NCBI GenBank assembly: GCA_018242505.1
Contig: JAFEBU010000034.1
Location: 62,001 to 126,000 of the forward strand
DNA: 64,000 bases
Direction: 5' to 3'
From: Pseudomonadota bacterium
GTDB taxonomy: Bacteria > Pseudomonadota > Alphaproteobacteria > Reyranellales > Reyranellaceae
The notes under the pieces were generated by a model that did not search any database, was not told where the DNA came from, and worked only from the letters and a program-made list of their open reading frames with translations. Each line of letters begins with the position of its first letter. Positions within the stretch are counted from its first letter, which is position 1. The position numbers were made by a program, and so were the translations under genes. Positions 20,961 through 29,347 of the stretch are shown here, piece after piece.

Positions 20961-21470
20961 TCAGGAGGCCGGCATGACAGTGCCGCAGGCCATGCACGTC
21001 CGCGCCTCGACGCTGTCGAAGAAACGCTTGTAGGCCAGCGACACGGGATCCTTGGTGTAATCGTCGACCACGAAGGTCTCCTCGTGCAGGAACCCGCCGC
21101 AGTTCTGGCAATACCAATGGAAGCGATCGATCTCGCCGGCGCGCCGCCCACGCTCGAGGATCAGCGCGAAGGCGTCGGGAGGGAAGCGCGGCGAATGCGG
21201 CGTCCGTGCCGGCATGAAATTGGTCGAACCTTCGGGCAGGACGGCGATCTCCTCCTTTCCGTCCGGCGTCCGGTAATGGAGGTTCATGGTGCCCTTGATC
21301 ATGTAGGTGACTTCGTCGCTGTCGTTCACGTGGAATTCGCTGCGATACTCGCGACCGCGCGCGACGAAGGCCAACGATCCCGGTTCCTGCCACAGCACCT
21401 TCACCCGCTTGCCCGTGGCGGCGAGGTCGTCGGTGATTTCCCGCAATTTCACCACATCCAGCTTTTCCAT
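20961..21470 (-). CDS. nbaC: 3-Hydroxyanthranilate 3,4-dioxygenase
   Basis: Fe(II) cupin that opens 3-hydroxyanthranilate in the kynurenine pathway (tryptophan or nitrobenzoate degradation; quinolinate formation). The 169-residue protein shows the iron-binding HVNDSDEVTY (about 47-56) and YMIKGTMNLHYRTPDG. HSPRFPPDAF carries the second metal region. Bacterial HAO's C-terminal rubredoxin-like pairs are CQNCGG and CMACG. ATG 21470 has a strong AGGAGGTG upstream. No other kynurenine gene lies in the window. Confidence 0.88.
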   Translation of the reverse strand: MEKLDVVKLREITDDLAATGKRVKVLWQEPGSLAFVARGREYRSEFHVNDSDEVTYMIKGTMNLHYRTPDGKEEIAVLPEGSTNFMPARTPHSPRFPPDAFALILERGRRAGEIDRFHWYCQNCGGFLHEETFVVDDYTKDPVSLAYKRFFDSVEARTCMACGTVMPAS

Positions 21471-21657
21471 CTGCACCTCCTGTGGTGATTGGAAGCCAAC
21501 CGGCGCCATCCCTCGAAGTATGGCCGGTTGCCGGCTCGGCCAACAGGCGGTTCCGCTGGCGTGGACACGTTCGCAGTCCACGAAACACCTGCCGAGCGTT
21601 GGTGGGCGTCGGCGTCCAGCCGTTGGGAAGGGCGGTGCCGATCGAGAGGCGCCGCCG

Positions 21658-21687
21658 GCCGCAGCGCTACTTGCCGCAGCGCTACTT
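21658..21687. repeat. Exact 15-bp tandem duplication over the degP stop codon
   Basis: Two identical adjacent 15-mers, GCCGCAGCGCTACTT (21658-21672 and 21673-21687). The gene's TAG (21682-21684) is in the copy nearest the gene. Because 15 is a multiple of 3, the other copy supplies a second in-frame TAG. Confidence 0.92.
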
Positions 21688-23187
21688 GGTCAGCCTGAGC
21701 GCGGCGAAGCGTGGATCGCCCTGGCGTTCGACGAACAGCAGGACCGAGCGTTTCTTTTGCGCCTGCAGCTTGGCTACGAGGTCGCTGACCTCCTGCGGCG
21801 TGGTCACGGCCTTCTGGTCGACCTCGACGATCACGTCGCCGGGCTGAAGCTGCTTTTCGGCCGCCGGGCTGTCGGGTGTCACGCGGGTCACCACCACGCC
21901 CTTGACGTTGTCGCTGAGGCCGTACTTCTCGCGCAATTGGTCGCTCACCTTCTGCAGGGTGAGGCCGAGCTGTTCGACCGTCGAGGTGGCAACCTGGTCG
22001 CGCTCGGCCGGCTTCTTGGACGAGTTCGACCCCTGCGCCGAGGCATTCTGCTTCTCCGCCTGGTCCTGTTCGCCGATCTTGAGCTTCAACGTCTGCTGTT
22101 TGCCCTGCCGCCACACGACCGTATCGACGGTGCTGCCGACGCGGGCATTGGCGACCAGCCGCGGGAAATGCCGCAGATCCACGACGTCCTGGCCGCCGAA
22201 GGAGAGAATGATGTCGTTGCGCTTGATGCCCGCCTTGGCCGCCGGGCCGTCGGCCACGACATTGGCCACCAGCACGCCGCGCGCCCGATCGAGGCCGAAG
22301 CTGTCGGCGATGTCGTCGGTCACGCTCTGGTAGCTGACGCCGATCCAGCCGCGTCGCACGCGGCCGAACTCGCGCAACTGCTCGGTGACCTGCTTCACCT
22401 GGTTGGACGGGATCGAGAAGGCAAGGCCCGCGTTGGTGCCGGACGGCGAATAGATCGCCGTGTTGACGCCAATCACCTCGCCGTCGGCATTGAACAGCGG
22501 ACCGCCCGAATTGCCCTTGTTGATGGCGGCGTCGGTCTGCAGGTAATCGTCGAGCGAATCCGACAGCGCGCGGCCGCGGGCGGAGATGATGCCCGCGGTC
22601 ACCGAATGACCGAGGCCGAAGGGGTTGCCGATCGCGATCACCCAGTCACCGACCCGCACCTTGTCGGAATTGCCGAACTTGACCGCCGGCAGCGGCTTGC
22701 CGGCCGGCGGATCGACCTTCAGCACCGCGAGGTCGGCTCGGCTGTCGGCGCCGATCAACTTGGCCTTGAGCTGCGTGTCGTCGCGCAGGATGACGGTGAT
22801 GTCCTCGGCACCCTGGATCACGTGGTTGTTGGTGACGATATAGCCCGCCGGATCGACGATGAAGCCCGAGCCGAGCGACGTGCCGCGCCGGCGCTGCTGC
22901 TCCTCGCCGCCGCGATGGTCGAAGAATTCCTTGAACAGCTCCTCGAACGGCGAGCCGGGCGGCAATTGGGGCATGTCGCGCAACCGCGGCCCCTGCTGCG
23001 GCAAATTCTGGGTGGTCGTGATGTTGACCACCGTCGGCATCAGCACGTCGACCAGGTCGGCGAAACTCTGCGGCGCCTCGCGCGCATCGGCCGGCGTCGC
23101 AGCCATCGGCTGGACCAGCACCAGGCCAAGCGCCGCCACGGCAGCCATCGCCCCTTTCGAAAAGCCTTGGAAACCCTTCAGATTCAC
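21682..23187 (-). CDS. degP: Do-family periplasmic serine protease/chaperone (DegP/MucD type)
   Basis: Envelope quality-control protease, 501 residues. A signal peptide (about 1-35, ending ADA-R) leads to a trypsin-like domain with triad His122 (NNHVIQ), Asp152 (SRADLAVLKV) and Ser227 (NKGNSGGP). Two PDZ domains follow (about 290-375 and 420-495). GTG 23187 is preferred because GGAGGTC lies 7 bases upstream. The next genes upstream are hflK and hflC, a common neighbourhood for membrane protein quality control, but a terminator separates them. Confidence 0.95.
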   Translation of the reverse strand: MNLKGFQGFSKGAMAAVAALGLVLVQPMAATPADAREAPQSFADLVDVLMPTVVNITTTQNLPQQGPRLRDMPQLPPGSPFEELFKEFFDHRGGEEQQRRRGTSLGSGFIVDPAGYIVTNNHVIQGAEDITVILRDDTQLKAKLIGADSRADLAVLKVDPPAGKPLPAVKFGNSDKVRVGDWVIAIGNPFGLGHSVTAGIISARGRALSDSLDDYLQTDAAINKGNSGGPLFNADGEVIGVNTAIYSPSGTNAGLAFSIPSNQVKQVTEQLREFGRVRRGWIGVSYQSVTDDIADSFGLDRARGVLVANVVADGPAAKAGIKRNDIILSFGGQDVVDLRHFPRLVANARVGSTVDTVVWRQGKQQTLKLKIGEQDQAEKQNASAQGSNSSKKPAERDQVATSTVEQLGLTLQKVSDQLREKYGLSDNVKGVVVTRVTPDSPAAEKQLQPGDVIVEVDQKAVTTPQEVSDLVAKLQAQKKRSVLLFVERQGDPRFAALRLTK

Positions 23188-23326
23188 GCCCGACCTCCAA
23201 CGGCGCTCAAGGCCAAAAGTCGGAACGGCCGGCGCCGCGCGTTCGATTCCGTGTCTACATGGGCAGCGATTGTGGCGCAAATAAAGAGGCCGTTATATGG
23301 CCCCAAAGAGGGCCATTCCGACGATT

Positions 23327-23373
23327 CGGGCAAAAAGAAACCGGCGGCGTGGCAAGACTGCCACAGCCGCCGG
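23327..23373 (-). terminator. Rho-independent terminator after hflC
   Basis: On the minus strand, CCGGCGGC-TGTGGCA pairs with TGCCAC-GCCGCCGG (about 14 bp with one bulge, short loop), followed by TTTCTTTTT. It begins 18 bases after the hflC stop, which is the expected place for the end of the hflKC transcript. Confidence 0.8.
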
Positions 23374-23391
23374 TCCGATGCTCCCGACTGT

Positions 23392-24279
23392 CTACTTCTT
23401 GCCGGTCACCGCGCCTTCGGGCGGCCGGTTGAAATAGCGGAAGAAATCGTTGTCCGGGCTCAGGATCATGGTGCCGCCGCCGGAGAAGGCCTGCCGGTAG
23501 GCCTCCATGCGCCGCCAGAAGGCATAGAAATCCTTGTCCCGGTCGAAGGCGTCGGCATAGATCTTGGTGGCCTCGGCGTCGGCTTGGCCCATGGTGATCT
23601 GGGCCTTGAGACCGGCGTCGGCCTTGATGACGGCGACCTCGCGGTCGGCGGTGGCGCGGATGCGCTGGTTCTCCTCGTCGCCCTCGGCGCGCAGCTGGCC
23701 CGCCTCCCGTTCGCGGTCGGTCTTCATTCGATTGTAGACCGACTGCGAATTGGCCTGCGGCAGGTCCGCACGCTTGATGCGCACATCCACGACCTGGACG
23801 CCGAGATCCATGGTCTTGCCGTTCACCCGCTTGGTGATGTCGTCCATCAGCGAGGCGCGCTGCTCGGTCAGCACCGCATGCAGCGGCACCGAACTCAGGA
23901 CGCCACGGATCTCGGAATTGATCAGGGAGTCGAGCAGGCCACGCAGGGCCGGTTCGCCGGCCGGCACGCGTTCGGCGAACCGCCGCGCATCCGTGATACG
24001 GAAGCGGGCGAAGGCGTCCACCACCAGCCGCTTCTGGTCGCCGGCGATGACCTCGAATTCGTCGGCCTCGTAGTCGAGCAGGCGCCGGTCGATGCGGACG
24101 ATGTCCTGGACCAGCGGGATCTTGGCGTAGAGGCCAGGCTCGGTCTTGGGTTTGCCGACCAGGGCGCCGAACTGGCGGACCAGCACCTGCGAGGTCGGAT
24201 CGACGGTATAGAAGGTCTGCGTGAGCAGGAAGACGACGACCGCCAGGACGATCAGCACGAAGATCGAACGGTTGGTCAT
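23392..24279 (-). CDS. hflC: Membrane protease modulator HflC
   Basis: SPFH/band-7 protein that with HflK forms a membrane-microdomain cage around FtsH. The 295-residue product has one N-terminal membrane helix (about 6-26), then the SPFH domain (VDPTSQVLVRQFGALVG onward). A charged helical region follows (MKTDREREAGQLRAEGDEE and on). Its ATG overlaps the hflK stop (ATGA). Lysine-rich end, normal length. Confidence 0.95.
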   Translation of the reverse strand: MTNRSIFVLIVLAVVVFLLTQTFYTVDPTSQVLVRQFGALVGKPKTEPGLYAKIPLVQDIVRIDRRLLDYEADEFEVIAGDQKRLVVDAFARFRITDARRFAERVPAGEPALRGLLDSLINSEIRGVLSSVPLHAVLTEQRASLMDDITKRVNGKTMDLGVQVVDVRIKRADLPQANSQSVYNRMKTDREREAGQLRAEGDEENQRIRATADREVAVIKADAGLKAQITMGQADAEATKIYADAFDRDKDFYAFWRRMEAYRQAFSGGGTMILSPDNDFFRYFNRPPEGAVTGKK

Positions 24280-25463
24280 CGCGAGCCTCCCTGCACTTGC
24301 GGCGCGGTGCCTGTTCGCGGTGGCGTCGGCGGCGAGGCCGGCTTCAGCTCAGGCAGTGGCAAATAGGGCAGCACGCCCGGTCCGGCGGCGTTCTTGTCGA
24401 CCACCACCTTGGTCATGTTGCGCAGCACATCCTCGATCGTCTCGAGGTAGAGGCGCTCGGTCGTGATGTCCTTGGCCTTGGCGTATTGCTGGTAGACCTG
24501 GTCGAAGCGCTGGGCGTCGCCTTTGGAGCGCGCCACGACCTGGGCCTTGTAGGCCTCGGCCTTCTGGACGATCGACGCCGCCTCGCCCTTGGCCTGCGGC
24601 AGGACCTGGTTGCGGTAGGTGTTGGCCTCGTTGATTTTCTTCTCTTTATCAATGCGGGCGGCCTGGACGTCGCGGAAGGCTGCGATCACCTCTTGCGGCG
24701 GGTCGACTTTCAGGAGCTGGACCTGCGTGACGCGCACTCCGAGGCCGTATTCGTCGAGAATGCGCTGCAGCAAGTCCTTGGTATCCTGCTCGATCTTGGT
24801 GCGGCCTTCGGTCTGGGCATATTGCAGATTGGACTGGCCGATGACCTCACGCATGGCCGCTTCCGAGGCCGCGCGGACCGTCTCTTCTCCGTTGCGCACG
24901 GCAAAGGCGTACTTGAATACGTCCTTGACCTGCCACAGCACGGCGAACTCGATGTCGACGATGTTCTCGTCGCCGGTCAGCATCAGGTTCTCGGACGAGG
25001 TGGCGGCGCGCGTATTGCGGCTATAGCCCGGCGCATTGCGCGCGCCGATGACGGTGCGGCGCTGGTCCTGCACGTTCACGACCACGACATGGCCGATCGG
25101 GGCGGGAAGATTGTAGTGCAGGCCGGGATCGACCGGACCGCCATAGGGCTTGCCGAAGATGAGCTGGATCGCCTGCTGGTTCGGCTGCACACGGAAGAAG
25201 CCGGTAAGCAGCCACACAACGATGGCCGCCAGCGCAATCAGCACGAGCCCCTTCACCGAACCGAAGCCACCCGGAAGGAGATTGCGCAGCCGCTCCTGGC
25301 CCCTGCGGATGACGTCGTCCATGTCGGGCGGACGGCGCGAGCCGAAGGGACCGCCACCGCCGCCCCGACCACCGCTGCCCCAGGGACCGCCGCCGCCGCC
25401 GCTGCCCCCACCGCCACCGCTGCCGCCGCCCCACGGGCCGCCGCTATTGTTGTTCCACGCCAT
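24276..25463 (-). CDS. hflK: Membrane protease modulator HflK
   Basis: Partner of HflC in the FtsH-HflKC complex. The 395-residue protein starts with the glycine/asparagine-rich cytoplasmic segment typical of HflK (about 1-48). It then has one membrane helix (about 74-94), the SPFH domain, a long charged helix and a proline-rich tail. Start ATG 25463; mrp is divergent 125 bp away. Confidence 0.95.
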   Translation of the reverse strand: MAWNNNSGGPWGGGSGGGGGSGGGGGPWGSGGRGGGGGPFGSRRPPDMDDVIRRGQERLRNLLPGGFGSVKGLVLIALAAIVVWLLTGFFRVQPNQQAIQLIFGKPYGGPVDPGLHYNLPAPIGHVVVVNVQDQRRTVIGARNAPGYSRNTRAATSSENLMLTGDENIVDIEFAVLWQVKDVFKYAFAVRNGEETVRAASEAAMREVIGQSNLQYAQTEGRTKIEQDTKDLLQRILDEYGLGVRVTQVQLLKVDPPQEVIAAFRDVQAARIDKEKKINEANTYRNQVLPQAKGEAASIVQKAEAYKAQVVARSKGDAQRFDQVYQQYAKAKDITTERLYLETIEDVLRNMTKVVVDKNAAGPGVLPYLPLPELKPASPPTPPRTGTAPQVQGGSR

Positions 25464-25588
25464 CCATCACCTCAGGACCTAGCAGGGCTCCGCTTTGCGG
25501 GACTTTTGCTTTCATTCCGCGCTGCATATATGTGACGGCAGCATACCTTCAATCAAGCGCGACAGATTATTGCCGGGAGCGAGCGAAC

Positions 25589-26734
25589 ATGGCGGAAATC
25601 ACCGAGTCGGCCGTGCGCACCGTTCTCGAAACCGTCATCGACCCCGCCACGGCCAGGAGCGTGGTGGCATCGGGCATGGTGAGCGGTATCGCCACCCGCG
25701 GCGGACACGTCGCCGTGACCCTCGACGTCGATCCCGCGCGCGGCCCCGCGCTCGAACCGCTGCGGCTGGCATGCGAGCAGGCGGTGCGCGCCATGCCCGG
25801 CGTCCTCTCCGCCACGGCGGTAATGACCGCCGAACGCGCGGCGCCACCTCCCCCGCCAATGCCATCGGCACGGCCGGCCCGCGGCGGCCATGGGCACGGT
25901 CCGGGCCACGCGCCGGGCGGCGGCCGCATCGATGTGCCCGGCGTCAAGCACATCATCGCCATCGCCTCGGGCAAGGGCGGCGTCGGCAAGTCGACGACCG
26001 CGGTCAACCTCGCGCTCGGCCTCGCCGCCAACGGCGTCGCCACCGGCCTGCTCGATGCGGACATCTACGGCCCGTCCATGCCGCGCATGCTGGCGGTGAA
26101 GGAGAAGCCGGAATCGGCTGACGGCAAGCAGCTGAAGCCGATCGAGCGCTATGGCCTGCGCACCATGTCGATCGGCTACATCGTGAACGAAGAGACGCCG
26201 ATGATCTGGCGCGGCCCGATGGTGTCGAGTGCGCTCGAGCAGATGCTGCGCGACGTGCAATGGGGCGAGCTCGACGTGCTGGTTGTGGACATGCCGCCGG
26301 GCACCGGTGATGCGCAGCTCACCTTGGCCCAGCGCGTGGCACTGGCAGGCGCGGTGATCGTCTCGACGCCGCAGGACATCGCGCTGGTCGACGCGCGCAA
26401 GGGCCTCAACATGTTCCGCAAGGTCGCCGTTCCCGTGCTCGGCATTGTCGAGAACATGAGCTATTTCCTGTGCCCCAAGTGCGGCGAACGATCGGAAATC
26501 TTCGGTCACGGCGGCGCCCACGAAGAGGCCGACAAGCTCGGCGTGCCGTTCCTGGGCGAGATCCCGCTGCATCTCGATATCCGCACCACGTCCGACAGCG
26601 GTCATCCCATCGTCGCCGCCCAGCCGGACAGTCCGCACGCGCAGGCCTACCGCAACATCGCCGGCCGTGTCTGGAAGCAGCTCTCGGCCAACCAGCGTGG
26701 ACCGCGCAGCGCGCCGCGCATCGTGATGCAGTAG
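25589..26734 (+). CDS. apbC: Iron-sulfur cluster carrier protein Mrp/ApbC
   Basis: P-loop ATPase that carries Fe-S clusters to target proteins. The 381 residues comprise an N-terminal MIP18/DUF59 domain (about 1-85) and a His/Gly/Pro-rich linker (about 88-128). The ATPase follows, with the deviant Walker A GKGGVGKST near 137-145, DMPPGTGDAQLT, and the cluster-binding CPKC near 293. ATG 25589 begins the DUF59 domain. It ends 10 bp from the convergent GNAT gene. Confidence 0.95.
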   Translation: MAEITESAVRTVLETVIDPATARSVVASGMVSGIATRGGHVAVTLDVDPARGPALEPLRLACEQAVRAMPGVLSATAVMTAERAAPPPPPMPSARPARGGHGHGPGHAPGGGRIDVPGVKHIIAIASGKGGVGKSTTAVNLALGLAANGVATGLLDADIYGPSMPRMLAVKEKPESADGKQLKPIERYGLRTMSIGYIVNEETPMIWRGPMVSSALEQMLRDVQWGELDVLVVDMPPGTGDAQLTLAQRVALAGAVIVSTPQDIALVDARKGLNMFRKVAVPVLGIVENMSYFLCPKCGERSEIFGHGGAHEEADKLGVPFLGEIPLHLDIRTTSDSGHPIVAAQPDSPHAQAYRNIAGRVWKQLSANQRGPRSAPRIVMQ

Positions 26735-26744
26735 AACGAGCGTC

Positions 26745-27305
26745 CTACCGCTTCTTCTTGCCGACGGCGCGTTTCTTCGCCTGCGCCTTGCCGATCATGC
26801 CGTGCACGCCGATCATAGAGCCCGCGACCAGCTCGAGGGCGAGGAAGCGACGCTCCTCGACCCAGCCGGGAAGCTGGATGTTGAGGGCGAGATCGCGGCG
26901 GAAACCGAACTGGCTGTAGTACTCGGGATCGCCCACCAGGATGATTCGGCTGTGGCCCAGCATGCGCGACTGCGCCATCGAATGCCACATCAGCGCTTTG
27001 CCGTAGCCGAGCCCGCGCAGCTCGGGCGCGATAGCCAGCGGCCCCAGCATGACGGCCGGCCAACGCTCGTTGATCAGGATCGGCCAGTTGCGGATCGAGG
27101 CGACGAGCCGCGCCTTCTGATCGAGAGCCACGAAGCAGAGGTCGCGCAGCGGCGGCACATCCTCGCGCAGCCGGTAGACCGTTTTGTGGAAACGGTCCGG
27201 CCCGAACGCCGCCGCCGTCATCTCCTCGATCGCCTCCGCATCGCGCGGCCGCTCGCGCAACAGGCGCAGCCGGCCGGGATCGCGCACCGGCCTGACGGCG
27301 CTCAT
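26745..27305 (-). CDS. GNAT-family N-acetyltransferase
   Basis: 186-residue GCN5-related acetyltransferase. The acetyl-CoA loop is visible as [20 protein letters not shown] (R/Q-x-x-G-x-G/A type) near residues 83-102, with [14 protein letters not shown] near 124-137, as in the YhbS-like group. The tail is lysine/arginine-rich. ATG overlaps the thyX stop (ATGA), so it is coupled to thyX. Acceptor unknown. Confidence 0.9.
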   Translation of the reverse strand: MSAVRPVRDPGRLRLLRERPRDAEAIEEMTAAAFGPDRFHKTVYRLREDVPPLRDLCFVALDQKARLVASIRNWPILINERWPAVMLGPLAIAPELRGLGYGKALMWHSMAQSRMLGHSRIILVGDPEYYSQFGFRRDLALNIQLPGWVEERRFLALELVAGSMIGVHGMIGKAQAKKRAVGKKKR

Positions 27306-28243
27306 TGCGAAGGCAGGCCGAGCGCGGCCATCAGTTCGCGCCATTCGCGCGGATTGAGGCCGCTCGACTTCTGGTCGACCTTCTCGCCCGCGATCATGCG
27401 CTTCACGGCGGCGAGTCCGGTCTTCGACAGGTGCGCGCCTCCCATGCGGTATTCCATGAAGGCGTCGTGACAGATCGGACACCAGCGCCGCAGCGTGTCG
27501 AGCATGGTCTCGGCGTAGACACGAATCTCGTACTGTGCATGGGCATCGGCGCGCAGCGACAGGAAATGCATGAGATTGTGGAGGTTCGTCTTCCAGTACC
27601 ATTGGGTATAGAAGGCGAGCGACAGGTTCATGCGCGCAAGCTCGCGCGCCAGGCCCGAACGCTCGGGATCGAGCGGCTCGCCCCCCTCGCCCTCGTTCAA
27701 CATCTCGATGTAGTGCTCGTAGACCAGTTCGGCGTCCTTGCGCAGGAGGGTGAAGACGCGCTCGGCCTCCTCGCCGGCCAAGGTCTGGTCGCGACCCTGG
27801 CGGTTGGCCTTGCTCTGCGCGGCCAGGTGTTCGGGCTTGGGCACGTAGAATTCGTTGTCGAGGATCGAATAACGCGCCGAATATTCGTTCACGTTGGCCG
27901 TGCGGTGGCGAATCCACTGCCGCGCCACGAAGATCGGCAGCTTCACGTGGTACTTGATCTCGCACATCTCGAACGGCGTGGTGTGGCGGTGACGCATGAG
28001 ATAGTTGATCAGCCCGCGATCCTCGCTGACCTTCTTGGTGCCGCGGCCATAGCTCACGCGCGCCGCCTGCACGACCGCTGCATCGTCTCCCATATAGTCC
28101 ACCACACGAACGAACCCGTGATCGAGCACGGGCAGGGCCTGATAGAGGATCTCCTCGAGAGCCGGCGCCACCGGCCGCAAGGTCTTGCCGCCGCTTTCGC
28201 GTGCCTGGTCGATTTCGGCCTGCTGATCGGTGGAGAGGGGCAT
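27302..28243 (-). CDS. thyX: Flavin-dependent thymidylate synthase ThyX
   Basis: FAD/NADPH-dependent methylation of dUMP to dTMP, unrelated to ThyA. The 313-residue protein carries the signature [14 protein letters not shown] (about 118-131; RHR-x7-S), with HRHTTPFE near 93-100. It is longer than minimal ThyX, with a C-terminal tail that includes [12 protein letters not shown]. Start ATG 28243. No thyA or folA is visible here. Confidence 0.96.
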   Translation of the reverse strand: MPLSTDQQAEIDQARESGGKTLRPVAPALEEILYQALPVLDHGFVRVVDYMGDDAAVVQAARVSYGRGTKKVSEDRGLINYLMRHRHTTPFEMCEIKYHVKLPIFVARQWIRHRTANVNEYSARYSILDNEFYVPKPEHLAAQSKANRQGRDQTLAGEEAERVFTLLRKDAELVYEHYIEMLNEGEGGEPLDPERSGLARELARMNLSLAFYTQWYWKTNLHNLMHFLSLRADAHAQYEIRVYAETMLDTLRRWCPICHDAFMEYRMGGAHLSKTGLAAVKRMIAGEKVDQKSSGLNPREWRELMAALGLPSQ

Positions 28244-28326
28244 CGTTCGTTGTCCTTCGTTGGCAGCGGACTTTATGGACCTCCGGACGCCCCTTCCATG
28301 AGAAAATCGGCTGCCGCCCGCATGTC

Positions 28327-28355
28327 TTCAAAAAGCGCGCCGCCGCGCCTATATT
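28327..28355 (+). promoter_or_regulatory. Likely sigma-70-type promoter of ssrA
   Basis: TTCAAA (28327-28332) and TATATT (28350-28355) are separated by 17 bp. A start near 28361 would place the 5' end of the tmRNA acceptor piece just before the hairpin GTCGG-GAAA-CCGAC. Prediction only. Confidence 0.55.
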
Positions 28356-28360
28356 GGAGC

Positions 28361-28643
28361 CGTCGGGAAACCGACTATGGCGATAAACGCCGCGTGGCAT
28401 AAGCGTATCGGACCCGGGGGCAGTACCCGGCGCCTCCACCATTCTCTCTCGTTCGCGAAACGAGATCGATGGGGGCGAAACAGGATCGACGAGCGTGGTA
28501 AAGGCGCGGTTTTTGCCCGGCATGGTTCCGCCGTAAAGGGCCACACACAAGTGCCAACGATAACGACGTTGCACTCGCTGCTGCCGCCTAAACAGCGGAC
28601 GTAAGCGCGGTTCGGGAGGGCACCGGGCAACAGAAGCCCTCCC
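28361..28643 (+). ncRNA. ssrA: tmRNA, circularly permuted two-piece form
   Basis: Rescues stalled ribosomes. The acceptor piece comes first and ends CGCCTCC-A-CCA at 28441. An excised spacer with hairpin CTCGTT/AACGAG follows (28442-28470). The coding piece then begins GGGGGCGAAACAGGATCGACG at 28471. The two ends form a 7-bp acceptor stem with a G-U at the third pair, the alanine identity element. The T-arm is CCGGG/CCCGG. The tag frame at 28553-28591 reads ANDNDVALAAAA then TAA. Outer ends are estimated: the 5' end from the promoter, the 3' end from the GGGAGGGC/GCCCTCCC stem (28614-28643). sspB follows about 80 bp on. Confidence 0.9.
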
Positions 28644-28725
28644 ACTTTGCACGCATGTTTTGCGTTTTCGCGGCGTTGACTCTCGTGGGACGCGGGCCGA
28701 TGCTCCGCGAAAGTTCCGACACACC

Positions 28726-29283
28726 ATGAACGATCGCTTTCACTACGACGCTCTCGTCGACGATGCGCTGCGCAGCGTCGTGCGCCGCGTGCTGACTCAG
28801 GTGGCCGACAAGGGCCTGCCGGGCTCCCATCATTTCTACATCTCCTTCCGCAGCACCGACCCGGGTGTCGAGCTTCCGGACTATCTGCGGGCCAAGTATC
28901 CGGAGGAGATGACGATCGTGCTCCAGCACCAGTACTGGGACTTGATCATCCACGACGATTTCTTCGAAGTGACCGTGAGCTTCAACAAGCAGCAGGAACG
29001 CATAAAGGTGCCGTTCAGCGCCCTCTCGGCCTTCGTCGATCCGTCGGTGCGCTTCGGCCTGCAATTCGATCGCAAGGACAAGGCCGGCGCCCCGGCCGAG
29101 AAGGCCGGGCCGGTGCAACCGACGCCGCTGCCGGCGCCCGAGAAGCGCCCCGCGCCGGGTCCGGGGGGCGAAAGCGCAACCGGCGAAGCCAAGCCCGACG
29201 ACGCCGAGAACGCCGCTGCCGACGACAAGCCCGAGGATCCGGCCTCCAAGATCGTCAAGCTCGACAACTTCAGAAAGAAGTAG
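28726..29283 (+). CDS. sspB: ClpXP adaptor SspB (alphaproteobacterial type)
   Basis: Binds ssrA-tagged proteins and delivers them to ClpXP. The 185-residue protein has an SspB fold region (about 1-115) with FYISFRSTDPGVELPDYL and MTIVLQHQYWDL. A flexible Ala/Pro/Gly-rich linker follows. The last residues SKIVKLDNFRKK form the basic-hydrophobic ClpX-binding tail. ATG 28726 begins the domain. It lies directly downstream of ssrA on the same strand, so the tag RNA and the tag reader are neighbours. Confidence 0.93.
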   Translation: MNDRFHYDALVDDALRSVVRRVLTQVADKGLPGSHHFYISFRSTDPGVELPDYLRAKYPEEMTIVLQHQYWDLIIHDDFFEVTVSFNKQQERIKVPFSALSAFVDPSVRFGLQFDRKDKAGAPAEKAGPVQPTPLPAPEKRPAPGPGGESATGEAKPDDAENAAADDKPEDPASKIVKLDNFRKK

Positions 29284-29347
29284 GTAGACGCCGCCGCCCG
29301 CTTGCGGCAGGGATGCGCGCTTTCAAAGCAGGCGTCAGGAGAGCCGC

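Noticed and set aside
21307..24366. 1019-residue plus-strand open frame across degP and hflC
   Set aside because: It is the reverse-complement shadow of DegP and HflC; composition is non-protein-like and it has no recognisable motif.
25380..25463. Repetitive GGN/CCN sequence at the start of hflK, considered as a repeat array
   Set aside because: It encodes the glycine-rich N-terminus normal for HflK proteins.
28377..28604. Open frame of 75 codons over the tmRNA gene
   Set aside because: The region is explained by permuted ssrA. Only the 12-codon tag frame is translated.
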